Shown piece by piece: positions 1 to 10,836 of a DNA stretch of 64,000 bases. The first letter of the stretch is position 1. Each line of letters begins with the position of its first letter. Where the stretch lies: the NCBI GenBank assembly GCA_018466975.1, contig CM031557.1, forward strand, positions 62,001 to 126,000, written 5' to 3'. A program made the translations under genes and the position numbers. The DNA is from Sparassis latifolia. Taxonomy: Eukaryota > Basidiomycota > Agaricomycetes > Polyporales > Sparassidaceae. The notes below the pieces were generated by a model. The model saw only the letters and a program-made list of their open reading frames with translations. It did not search any database and was not told where the DNA came from.

Positions 1-58
1 CTACACGTCTCTGGCTTTTTTGCGATCCGCGTGCACCTGAGCTAATGAACTTGTACAG

Positions 59-720
59 CGCAATCACAACCACAGAGCCCGCGAGTGAATACGTCGGCAT
101 TGACCAGACGGTCACGTACGGCACGAGTGACACGGAGATTCTGACGAGCTCCGCTGGTATCGCTGATACCGGTACTACTCTGATCCTGCTTTCCCCCAGT
201 CAGTTCATCCCAAATGTCATTCATACACATTGTCTCATTGGCGTTCATGTATAGGTGCCTATGACCGGTATGAGTCGGCGACTGGTTCCACTTACGATGA
301 CAATACTGGCCTTCTTCGTCTCACCACGGCTGAGTACGACAACCTCGAATCTCTCAACTTCAACATCGGCGGCGTGAGTACTATGGATGTTCCTGTCGTA
401 GTCTGAATTGACGCCCCCATTCCTGCAGACCACCTACGAGTTCACTGCCAACGCCCAGATCTGGCCACGTTCTGTGAGCATGGTCGTCTCCTGACCGAAT
501 ATCCTTTGACCCAGATCCGCGTGTGCAGCTGAACGAGGACATCGGAGGCACCTCCGAGTACGTGTACCTCATTGTCAACGACCTCGGCGATACCGCGGAG
601 ACTGGCTTCGAATTTATCAACGGCATGACCTTCCTCGAGCGCTTCTACTTCGTGTACAACTCCGGCTCCAGCGAGGTCGGCTTCGCCACAACCTCTTACA
701 CGACCGCGACCACCAACTAG
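59..720 (+). CDS. Aspartic protease (A1 family, polyporopepsin-like), C-terminal part, 5' truncated by window edge
   Basis: This is the C-terminal half of a pepsin-family (A1) secreted endopeptidase. The second catalytic motif is visible as ADTGTTLILL. It is followed by segments typical of the polyporopepsin group, including NTGLLRLTTAEY, ANAQIWPRS and FINGMTFLERFYFVY, and it ends FATTSYTTATTN. Bases 1-58 read as the 3' end of an intron (branch-like gctaat, acceptor tacag). Further introns lie at about 208-256 and 375-429. A third junction near 470-514 is not cleanly resolved: the obvious gtgagc donor and cag acceptor leave the last exon out of frame, and only a weak gttctg donor keeps it. 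That could mean an unusual splice site or damage. The N-terminal half with signal peptide and first DTG lies outside the window. The family is clear; the exact model is less so. Confidence 0.85.
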
Positions 721-1003
721 ATGTTTCTTCGATGGGACTCAGGCTTTCTGACAACGAATGAGAGGTGATGAGTATATAGGTTCGACGTTGTATCATAGTC
801 ATGAAGAACGAATATGGATATAAAATTCGGTGTTGATCCATTGTGCGCTCTATGCTCACCAGAAGGTGAGGCAGTAAATACAACCTACTAGTACATGATA
901 TGATTCCGTTTATCTGGTAACGAAGCGATGACACGCTATTCTACAGTACTAACGGTATATCTAGGATCCACGGAAGACAACGAGACATACCCCATCCCTA
1001 AAT

Positions 1004-2422
1004 CTACTCTTTCGCCCCCTTCCGCGCCAATGCAGGCTCAGGCTCTCCGTGGCTGTCCTGCGTCTTCGTCTTCGTCTCGTCTCGCACCTTCCACCGGTGC
1101 TCGTCGTAATCCTCCGCGATCTCCCCAATCTCCTTACGTAGCCGCTTCGCCTCGCTCACGAGATCGGTCCAGCGGTCGATGTCGAGCCCTTGCGCTTGGT
1201 AGAGCACCTCTCTGCGTGCAGAGATAGAGCGCTGCAATACTGAGGAATAGGAAACTTCGCGCCCTTGGTAAAGGAACCTACGTCGTCTCGTTAACTTTAC
1301 CCCAGTAGGAGCAGATTTGAGACGAACCACAGGTATCCAAGAATAACGGTCGATAGACCGGAGAGGTATGTTATAGGCTCCATCACGCCCCTATAAATAG
1401 TCAGAGAAATATTAACGAAAACCCTCATGGAGATACGCACCAACCGAAATCCCAGAACGTCAAGCGAGCAACCGCCGTCCAGTACACCACGAGCATACCG
1501 AACCCACCCATCGCCATCCTGCGGGCACCTCGGTCAGCCTCAGTGTCGCACTTACGTTTGAGATCCTCCATCCTCTTCAGATCCTCCTCGATCACAGTTA
1601 AGCGCCGCCTCAGGAACCGCGTACGATCTTCGAACGAGGGGATCTCCACACGAATGCTGGACCGCGCATCCTGGGAAGGATGAGCATTGGTGCCTGCGCT
1701 CCCCTCTCTAGATCCCGCCACCTGCGTGTACTGCTCATCCTCCACACAGATCTCAAATTCGGTAGTACGAGCCGCGTCCCGAATAAAGTCTGCTACATCA
1801 GTCGAGTCGGACCACTGGTAGGTCTTCCCACCCGGGGAGGTACTCCGGAAGGAGATAGTTGGCGTAGCAGGCGCGAGTGAGGCGGCGATGAGCCGGCTGA
1901 GATGTGAGAGCGGCTGCGAGGGGTGTAGCAGGAAGATCGTAGGTGGGGGGAGCTTTGCTACAACGGAAGAGGGGCTCGACGTGCGGGATTGCAGCTGTGA
2001 TGCCTTGCTGCATGTCCTCAGATGCCCTAGCGGGAGGATGAGCTTGAAGAGATGGGATGACGTCGGTGACAATTTGCCTGTCGCACATTCCATTATTCAT
2101 TTTGGCTCCATCGCCGCTTCAAATATTGGGACATCATACCTTTGCCATCTGTGGTAGATTGGAGATCATCTGCTGCCACTTGGGAAGCGTCGTTGCCAGA
2201 ATCCCCTGCTGCATCAGTGTCCTTCCACTTCTCCTTCCTAGACGCCTCCGCCAGAAAACGCGAGTGACCAACGCTGGTGTTCTCGATATCCTGAGCCGTT
2301 GACTGCCTCCTTCTCTGAGCCATTGGGGAGATTATTGATGGCCTCAATAGACGCGTAGGTTGGCATCGAATCACCAGCCGCTCAGGACGAAACACGGACA
2401 TCGTACTCGTTCGTGCAATCAT
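1004..2422 (-). CDS. Mitochondrial calcium uniporter pore subunit (MCU family)
   Basis: This encodes the inner-mitochondrial-membrane Ca2+ channel subunit. Exons on the minus strand are 2140-2422, 1441-2077, 1328-1390 and 1004-1277, giving 418 residues in frame with GT-AG introns. The N-terminus is basic and suits a mitochondrial presequence; MSVF or MAQRRR are alternative starts. The fungal MCU N-terminal domain follows (KLSPTSSHLFKLILPLG, IFLLHPSQPLSHLSRLI, STDVADFIRDAA). Next come a coiled coil, TM1 ending LTFWDFGW, the pore motif, TM2 (ITYLSGLSTVILGYLWF) and a C-terminal coiled coil (YQGREVSYSSVL onward). Oddity: the pore motif reads W-G-V-M-E-P, where the family has W-D-[IV]-M-E-P, so the first acidic filter residue is Gly (codon GGC at about 1386-1388, just after the intron). 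The Glu is kept. Whether the channel works is unknown. Confidence 0.92.
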
Positions 2423-3258
2423 CGTGCTTCCGCTCAGCGTTGATTTAAATTATGAGAACGTACCGCTTCAATGTCCTGGTGACCACGGTACCTGGTCCCG
2501 TACTTCAGCGCATAACAATTCTTAGGGGAAACAGCGAGTGCAATGCGAATGTATTGGATGCTTTCTGGTCAAGGTGACTCGGACGTATCCTCAGCGTCAA
2601 CGTGGAGCCGGGCCGGTGGGTATCATAATTAGTCTACTGTCCAAATTTAGTAAGCGTAGTAATCGTTCCGGCAACAAGTTACTATACTTTATACTGTAAC
2701 TGCCTGTGATCGATGAACAGGCCTGAATGTGGTTCATATTCCCACCCGACTTGGACTTCTACATATGTGCAGTATAGCAGAACACAGGAGGACTTACACG
2801 ATGCCCTGGACTCTGACGAAGAGTCAGGACGAGACATGGAGAACGACCTTGCAATGGATAGAACCCTCGCAGGACTGAGACTGCGACCTCTTCATTCAAG
2901 ATTGTGATTGAATCGTTCGTGCAGGTATCGAAGTTTGGACCACTGGAAGGCAGTGCGTACCGATATCTTCGCACCGCCGATGTTGTAGTACATCTTTTTA
3001 GGCTTCCTAAGCGCCGAAGGACGACGAGGATGACCTACATATCGCTTAGGCAATCCGGCAGATGTATCTCTGATGGAACAGTGTCGCACAAGTAGCCTGG
3101 GACTGGAGAGATCAATGCGCAATCAGCGGAGGCGCAGGCGGCGCCCCCGCACATTATTACAGTTTTACGGGATAATCAGGTACACATCTCGAAGCCATTT
3201 ATAAGGGAAGGGGTAGCAGTCGTTACGTGAGCTACAAATAAATTAGTTCATCCAGCCC
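2423..3258. other. Intergenic, nothing recognised
   Basis: This is the upstream region of the uniporter gene. A 64-codon open frame at 2713-2907 (+) has no recognisable domain and no clear splice continuation. I see no RNA gene or repeat. Confidence 0.4.
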
Positions 3259-3686
3259 ATGAAGATTGTGAATGAATGTGACAGTGAAGTAAGTGTCTTC
3301 CAGTACAACCTCATATATAGAGACCTTTCTCGAAGAAATATCTTTGTGGATGAATACAACAGTATCCGCTTGATCGACATTGAGTCATCGCTATCCAGAA
3401 GAAAGACAAAAACCCTGGGCATGATATTGACATACCGGTCAGTCATTGCAATCTATGCGGCAAATCAAGACAAGAAGTCCATATGGGTGAAAAAGAAGAG
3501 ATACAGTTGGCGCGGGTGCGGAGGATATAATGAAAGTGGGAGCACCTCAGGCTCGTTGAACTCGAGGCCGATGTCGAGCAAGTGAAAGAATTGCTGCAGA
3601 GGAACGAAGGGGGAGACGCAGACGAATTCACCTGGAAGGGCCTCGCGTATATTCTCCGGACACCATCACACGTCCTGAAGTACTGA
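3259..3686 (+). pseudogene. Kinase-like domain relic (C-terminal fragment)
   Basis: The frame from 3259 contains LIYRDLSRRNIFVDE followed by IRLIDIESSL. This matches the catalytic loop (H/Y-R-D-x4-N) and the D-F/I-E metal-binding segment of the kinase-like proteins abundant in Agaricomycetes. In another frame downstream, EKEEIQLARVRRI is followed by stops and then WEHLRLVELEADVEQ and VKELLQRNEG, ending at 3684-3686. That looks like the tail of the same protein family. The catalytic-loop His is Tyr, the N-lobe is missing, and in-frame TAA and TGA codons interrupt the tail, so this is a broken copy. The reading is by motif only. Confidence 0.55.
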
Positions 3687-4838
3687 ACGGTCAGGCATAG
3701 TATTGGGATGGGGGGGGCCTGCTCTGTGATACAAGCTTATAAGCTACACGCGCGCGTGTCCTCCCGCATTCCACAGAATAGAACTTAATCGAATCGAGCC
3801 GGAACCACGAGTCTCTCGCCGCTGAATTCTCCCCCAGCTCGCAGAGTTTTCAGGGAACACCTTTGCTCGAGAAGTACTTTTCGTCTGAGTCGCAAGCAGT
3901 AGATGAATCTTTCTTTACAAGTTCTCTGGAATTAGAGCATCGAGAGTGGTCAAAGTGCTGGCGACCGTATTCAATATTTGTCGTGTCCGAGTCTAAAATG
4001 GTGATCAGCCCGAAAATCTTCGCGCCACCACGAGAATGTCTCGTGACCGCGACTTCAATATTTCAATCGCCAAACCTTCGCAGCGAGAGACCAGCTGGCC
4101 TACGATTCTCAGGCTCAGGCCTGGGATCATCGGCTACATTCTAGATGTCGTATTTTTGGAGCCATGATATACGGAGTGGTCGGTGCGTGAATCCGGTACA
4201 ACATCATCTGACGGCAAGTTTGAGTAAACTGAAGTGTTCGGTACGTATGATGACTTGATTGTACGTTCAAAAGCATCACTGAAGTTGCTCTAGTAAAGTC
4301 TTACAGGAGTTAGTGGGAGTGTTCTGAATGTTGTCGGTCAAATGTAGGGGACCGAATGCCATGGAATTAGGAGCGGGCTCTCTGGATCAAGGGTTGCCAG
4401 TTAAAATAAAAAGAGGAGGTCGCGCTGGCCCTGAAGTAGAGACAAAGTTTCTATTTCGCAACGTCTCCAGTGCTCGCATGAGCGGCATATTATCAAGGTA
4501 ACCCTTCGAAATTCATTAATAGACGTGGCGCTCTCTGATGCTTTTCATCTTCTCTTGGTCGTAGAACTGCCAATGGGGCCACCGGGAGCCGCTGCGGTCT
4601 CCCACTTTTTCCCGCGCCGTGCCGCATACCCCGCATCCACGTTATCGAGATGCCCCATGACTTGGACCTGTATAAAGATCGACGCTCATCAAGTGTCTAC
4701 GAGAATTTGCAGACTTACTCATGAAATTCAGACCGTATCTCCAACACGCGGACGCTTTCCTGCTACAAAAGGGTCGGAAGACTTCACGAATTTCCACTCC
4801 GTCGTCCCTCCCTTGCTGTATTCGGGCCTTCATTCCAA
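3687..4838. other. Intergenic, probable promoter region of the sugar transporter
   Basis: About 1.15 kb with no convincing coding frame; the short frames at 3863-4144 and 4525-4854 show no family signature. No repeat was noticed. The 3' portion must hold the transporter promoter, but no clear TATA element stands out. Confidence 0.35.
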
Positions 4839-6767
4839 ATGCGCAGCTTCTTGATTGGATCTCCTAGTCTTTCTGGGCGTGCGCTGTCGCGTTTGATCAG
4901 TCTGGCATGTTCAGTCGCTTTTATCCTATTTGGTTATGGTGCGCCGTCAAAGTTTAAAGTACTCGTCCTGCCTGTATTAACAACTGCAATAGAACAGGGA
5001 GTAATGGGCGGTATTATCACTGGCCCGGCCTTCACGCAACAGTTCCCCTCGATCAACACCACCACGGGTAATGGTAATACTCAGCTGCAGGGATTCACGG
5101 TTGCCATTTACAACATCGGATGCTGGGCCGGCTCTTTGCTTACCATGGTGGTTGGAGAACGTTTGGGTCGGAAGAAGACTATCATCGTTGGTGCTACCGT
5201 TCTTGCCATTGGGACGGTGATTCAATGCTCGTCTTACAGCCTCGCACAGTTACTTGTGAGTAGCACTTCATTGCTGCGTTCCTTTCACATACCAATCTTG
5301 AAACTTTGCTAGGTTGGACGAATCATTACCGGCACGGGGAACGGCATCATCACTTCCACAATCCCTGTCTGGCATGCTGAACTATGCAAAGCAGAATCTA
5401 GAGGCAAGTTCGTTACCGTGGAACTCTCCACTAACGTTGTAAGTGGTCACGTCTTGACGTTGTTGCACAGCTGTGTCTGAGCGACTCTATCCCCTCTCTA
5501 GGGCGGAGTTGCGGTGGCGTACTGGGTTGACTACGGCATGGGATACGTCAACAGTGGTGCACAATGGCGCTTCCCGATCGCCCTGCAGGTCTTCTTTGCG
5601 CTGTCGACCGTCTCCCTCGTCACGTTCTTGCCAGAGACTCCACGGTGGCTTCTCTCTCACGGCATGGATGCTGAGGCTAAAGACATCCTGACTCGTCTCC
5701 ATGTCGAGGAGAATGCCTCGGCCGCGGAACGCGAACGTCTTGAAATTGTCGCGGCTATCGCACAGGAGCGGGAAGCCCAGGAGCGTCTGGGTGGCAAGGG
5801 GTGCGCTGCGCTATCATCTACATCCCATCAGGCTGACATTATCTGATTTTCACTAGTTCCATCAGCACCATTTTCACCAATGGAGAGCAGCGCTTCTTCT
5901 ATAGAACCATGCTAAGCGTATGGGCAATGATCATGCAGCAACTCACCGGCATTAACTTGATCACGTACGCCACGGTCATCTCCACGACCTTTCATTTGAC
6001 ACTGATCATAATACCTCAGTTACTACGCTCCGTACATCTTCATCAAGAGTGTCAGGTTCTCCCAGAGGCTGTCGGCGCTCATGTCCGGCTTCCTGAGCTT
6101 GTTCTACTGGCTTTCAACCCTTCCTCCGATCTTCATGATCGACAGGGTCGGTCGCCGCCCGCTACTGCTGATTGGCCTGATCGGCATGGCATGCAGCATG
6201 TTCGTCCTTGCAGGCACAACCTCTGTTGTGAGCTTCGCCCCTGGTGTCGTCGCGACGGTCGCGCTCTTCGCCTATGATTTCTTCTTCGGCATCGGATGGA
6301 TCCCAGGCCCGTGGTTACTTGCTTCGGAGTACGCGCCGCTCACCATCCGCTCGCAATCCGCGGCGCTCGCGACGTCAGCCACCTGGATCTTTACGTTCTT
6401 GGTCGCCGAGATCACCCCAGTTGCAATTGACAATATCAGGTGGAAGACATACATCATCTTCGGTGTCTTCAATGTGGTGTTCTTCCCCATCGTTTACTAC
6501 TTCTACCCTGAGGTGAGCTTTTTTTTCTCACTCTGCTAGCTCCGCAGTGTGTTGAGATCGCGACAACAGACGAAAGGCAAGACACTGGAGCAGATTGATT
6601 TACTTTTCTCCGGTCCGAAGGTGCTCATCGATATCTCGCAGGCGGAGCTGCTTGAGATGCAGGGCAAGCATATCGAGATGGCTGTCAAGGCGCGCAAGGT
6701 CGATGTCGACGAGTACGACGCCGAAAAGATGTCCACGACGCATTACATCGAAGGGGCCAAGGTATAA
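4839..6767 (+). CDS. MFS sugar transporter (SP family, hexose-transporter-like)
   Basis: A plasma-membrane sugar/H+ symporter-type permease of the major facilitator superfamily. Exons are 4839-4938, 4993-5255, 5313-5438, 5502-5800, 5857-5964, 6020-6512 and 6570-6767, giving 528 residues, the normal length for the family. Signatures appear in the expected order: FILFGY then EQGVMGGIITGPAF, the loop 2-3 motif GERLGRKK, PVWHAELCKAESRGK, FLPETPRWLL at the end of the N-half, MQQLTGINLITYYAP in TM7, DRVGRRPLLL, and the C-terminal PETKGKTLEQID. Twelve membrane spans are expected. The final intron uses the acceptor at 6568-6569, which restores PETKGKTLEQ. The D usual in the FGYDQG motif is E here (codon split by intron 1). 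The substrate cannot be told from sequence alone. The gene converges on the permease gene to its right. Confidence 0.93.
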
Positions 6768-7855
6768 TCCCCACTCTTACAGGTTCAGTCCCAGAGGCCA
6801 ACACGGGACTTAACTCTAACGTCAGCCGTGGTAAACGAGTTCACGGGGTCCCAAATTTCACTTTATAGTCGTATTTCTCTTAACTCTTCTCCAGAAGCCT
6901 GATCAGACCGTTTTTGCTGTAAACCAACCAGGCTTGACACTTAAAACCTGTATACCACGTCAAGTACATAGCTGTTGGATCTATCTTCTGACAGGTGTTG
7001 GCTCCAGCGAGATTGTCGCTGCCCAAGGTCCTCGGCCCCGGCCACTGCCACTGCAGGCGCGCTAGGTCGTTCGGGCCTGCTCTAACCTATGGTCCCTCGC
7101 ATACGTGATTGAGCTCTCACCACGGTTTATCCCTGATATATTTTCAAAACTTCAGGTGTAACTCAATGAGAAACCTGAGGGTGCCGTGTACCTGTCGTTG
7201 GTCGTTCGTATCTTGAGTCTAAATTTCCTTTTAGGGTGGTGGTCATGGTATGGGCCTTATACCATTGGGTGTATGCTCCCGTGTTTTCCCTCTGAATTTT
7301 GTCGCCGCAGGTCGTTGATGAAGATGATCCACGATCCTTTGACCGATCCGCTGTATATCCTGTCTGACGTGTGACGCTTGTTGTCGGTGTCTCTGGCAGT
7401 ACTAGCTACCGGATGTCTTAATATGAAGTCATAGAAGCGAGCAACTTGAACTACATAGCGGTCATAAGGAGCTGGAGTGTAGGAGTATTGAACCATGTTA
7501 ACCTATAGAACATTCATACATTAATGAGTGGCCCAAGTCCTCTTAATAGTATCCAAACCATACATGATGGTCAGTTGGAGTTGGATCTGTAACCATCGCA
7601 CTCGGCGGATTCGTACACTTTCCCGCTCCTCTTTGCGCCCCCGCTCCATCAAGTACGCCCATCACATCCTACACCTCCTACCTCTCCTTGTTCATTCCCT
7701 TTTCCTCCCCGCCTAACACATCCCAACTCACCTCCCTCTTTACTCTAGCTGCCTTGTATAAAGTAGGTCTCTGTACGAAATGTGATTGTCGGCGCCCTTC
7801 AAGTTCGGGTCTCAGTTGAGTGACGACAGACCTATCCCGATGGGAAGAAAGTGCT
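6768..7855. other. Convergent intergenic region
   Basis: This lies between the 3' ends of the sugar transporter (+) and the amino-acid permease (-), so it holds two 3' UTRs and terminators. No coding frame with family features and no repeat was seen. Confidence 0.4.
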
Positions 7856-10045
7856 CTACTGCTTGTCAGAGACTTCATCCGATGGTCCATATTCGTCGTC
7901 AGAGAACGTGCTGACCGGACCAGTGAAGTGGAAGCGCCCCCACAACGTCCAGCAGAAGCCGACAATTATGATCACGCCGCCTATGGCGACGATAGCGTAG
8001 TTCATGTTGAGGGAATTCACCGGACGTGCTGTCGGCAGAATGAATAAAACGCAGATGAACACTGAGAACTGCAAGCAGAGTAGTCTCGATTGAAAATGAG
8101 CGTGAAAGCGTGGAATGGCTCACTAGCAAGCTTGCGAGATTAATCGGCCACGACCAGGCGCCTAGGTCGAAGGGACCACGTATAGGGAGGCTTTGCAGGT
8201 AGAAGACAAGGATACGAATCTGATTAACTCAGATGGAGGTGGTAAAACTTTACCACTCACGATGACGGCCAGAACACGCGGATAAGGATAGGTTGAAGAT
8301 AGCTTAGCATGACAGCGATGGCAGCGGATGACAAGATAGCATTGAACTGACAAGGTATATTCAGCGAGTAGGCAGCAGTGTTGGTATTTGCATCACGTAC
8401 TGCAATGGCAGAACCAATGTAAGCGCACGAAATGATGCATCCTATCAACACCGATGTCCAGATACCCCAGTATGGCGCCTGATACTTATTGAGGGTCATG
8501 AACTGCTTCTTGAGCGGGAAAGCGTTGTCTCTCGACAGCGCGTAGAACAGCCGCGAACTGGCGGTGAACGCCGTGACGGCAGCCATGAACTGGGCGAGCG
8601 CGACCACGGTCAAACACATAAGGGTTAGACGCTTGCCGACCGCGTCGTAGTATAGCTGAGCAATTGGGATGGCGTAAGATGTAGCCTGGACACTGGCAAT
8701 GCTTTGGACGGAGAAGAGGAGCGCGAGCATATACGCTAGGCCTATCAGCCAGGAGCCTAAGATGCTTCCGACAACGGCAATAGGTGCAAGAAACTCAGCG
8801 CGCTTCGCTTCCTCAGCCACTTGCGCGGCAGTCTCACAGCCTTCGAGAGTGTACACAGCCTGAAAATTGGGTCTGATATAGAATGGCAGGCGAGATATCG
8901 AGAAATCCTACCTGTAGGAAACCAAGCAAGACTACGAAGCCTCTGTTACCCCAACCAGTAAAGCTGCCCTCGCCATCTCAGTATACATATAGCGTCCTCC
9001 AAGAGGTTTGTTACGTACTTTTCGTAGTCGGTGAAGACAAACGCCGCTGAATTCTAGCTCCGACATAGACCCATGCGATCAGTTCATAATCACGATGTTG
9101 CCGCGCAGAACACCCCACCTTCACTGGGGCCTTCACTAGGAGTGTGATCACAAGTACAAATGTTCCACCGAGGGTCCACCAGAGATTGAATGAACTCATT
9201 GCACCTATGGCTCGCGTTCCGATTGTATTGATTATGCCGGAGGCAATGTTAACGCCCCACGCAATGGCAGCTATCTCCACCCTCGTAAGCGTGCGGCCCT
9301 GGCCGACTTCGGCCAGAGATGCTAAATAAAGTGCGACACTGTAAAACTAGTTCAGAGGGAATACGGTATAACTATTGTAATCGATGTTACCTGAGGTTCC
9401 CCGACGTCCCAGTGAATACCATAGCAATGCTGTAAATCCAACCCGTCTGAAAAATACGCGCATTTATTAGTAGGCAGTTTTAGGCGACAAGTTATGCCCT
9501 GAAACTGACGCAGACTGGTCAACGGTGTCAGACGCAAGCGAGCTCTCCACGGGGTATCGTAAGTCAACTCACAACCTAAGATCGGAGAATCTGGTTTCAT
9601 CTTGCAAACCCAAAAATACAAACCTCCCATAGTGGGACTACGTATATCAGTTCGTCGGGAGAATAGTTTAGTAAATATAGAATACCTACTATGCGCTACA
9701 TATCTCCGCCAAGGATAGCGCAATGAGCAGCATGAACAAGCTACAAATCTGCAATTATGAGGTTGAGGATTAACTTGGGACCATCTACGATGCCAAACGC
9801 ACATTCCATCCCCAGAACAGGCCTAGCGGTCCTCCGGAGAACAAGCCTGTTTGGAATGCGCTACTCATACCTGTCAAAATACCGATGGCGCAGAATGAGA
9901 TGCCTAGCACCCCTACGAGTGACATGTCGCGGCGAAATTCGCTTTTGTACCCCAGATCGTGTAGCCGCCTATCCGAGGCATCTCCTACTGCCTTCGCAGA
10001 TGCAGGGCTCTCAACTCGCTCGATATCCATTTTCTCCGAGTTCAT
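7856..10045 (-). CDS. APC-superfamily amino-acid permease, 12 exons including a 5-nt microexon
   Basis: A polytopic amino acid/amine transporter of the fungal UGA4/HNM1-like group. Exons (minus) are 9803-10045, 9690-9748, 9573-9637, 9510-9514, 9391-9446, 9119-9338, 9015-9053, 8912-8968, 8401-8859, 8261-8346, 8124-8190 and 7856-8068, giving 522 residues with every phase consistent. Landmarks are DMSLVGVLGISFCAIGIL in TM1, GGLYFWVCKMKPD, LGFCTGWIYSIAMVFTGTSG, FLQAVYTLEGCETAAQVAEE (a family hallmark) and LPTARPVNSLNMNYA near the C-terminus. The five bases TCTGC at 9510-9514 form a microexon supplying the Phe and Cys of LGFCTGW. The intron at 8347-8400 is 54 nt and stop-free, so it could be misread as coding. 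The gene is divergent from GWT1 across 791 bp. The substrate is unknown. Confidence 0.9.
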
Positions 10046-10836
10046 CGGCTAAGAATCGCGCAGAGGAGAGCTTGGTTGAATAACAGCGCGGGAAGGGAGA
10101 TGGGCTTCTGAATCCTCGGCTCTCCCATATCTATAGCACCGAAGTATGCGAGAGATATCGACTACGAGTCGATATGGGCGCCACGCGATAAGGCAGATGC
10201 CCTTCAACCTCGATCACTGTTCATCCCACTATGATAAGCTGTAATAGCACTGATAGGCATGCCCACTGTCAACCGAGTCTACACAGGCTCGCAGAATAGT
10301 TCGGGCTGGATCAAACACAAGGCACCCCGAGGTGTCCAGTATCTGGCCGGACGTCAGCTGAACAGGATTGCAAAAAAATCCCCAGGGAAGGATGAAGCCT
10401 GATACTAGTAATTAGTCTCCGTTCTACAGCGTGTTGCATATGTAATTGCAATCATGCAACACGCTGTAACCAACTCGAAATTGGGCGCCTGCGCGACCCA
10501 CGTGACAATGATGGGCGTCAGCGTGCTGCCGCGCCGCCGGCAACTTAAACTCATGGTTTCATCTTTATTTGACTGGAGTTGCAAGCATTTTGCGTTCCTT
10601 TAGCACGACAAGAATCACGTTCGAAGGGATCTGTGTATACATTTGTACACCTAAATCTCATTCGGGTTGTTGCAGGCGTACTGAATCCCAAGTTTACTTA
10701 TAACGACTTGCGCAGCAATTAGGCTTCCAGTTGTGTCGAGGTACGAACTGCTCGGTTCTTCTAGGACATTACCCTGATAGAATATTTCCTGCATGTCTAA
10801 CCATGAAGGCCCTGAAACTGATGCGTCGTGAACAGG
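10046..10836. promoter_or_regulatory. Divergent promoter region between permease and GWT1
   Basis: About 790 bp between two divergent start codons. The only striking structure is the perfect inverted repeat listed separately near the middle. No coding frame or known element was recognised. Confidence 0.5.
10425..10468. repeat. 15-bp perfect inverted repeat, 14-nt spacer
   Basis: The arms TACAGCGTGTTGCAT (10425-10439) and ATGCAACACGCTGTA (10454-10468) are exact reverse complements, separated by 14 nt. The repeat sits roughly midway between two divergent genes. It could be a dimeric regulator site, a cruciform, or the remnant of a small element; the sequence does not decide. Confidence 0.75.

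Noticed and set aside
4525..4854. Open frame overlapping the sugar-transporter start
   Set aside because: The transporter begins at 4839 in another frame with clear homology-type motifs; this frame has none.
8162..8353. Continuation of the permease frame as a C-terminal extension
   Set aside because: It reads through a GT-AG intron; splicing to 8190 restores GPFDLGAWSWPINLASLL, expected for the family.
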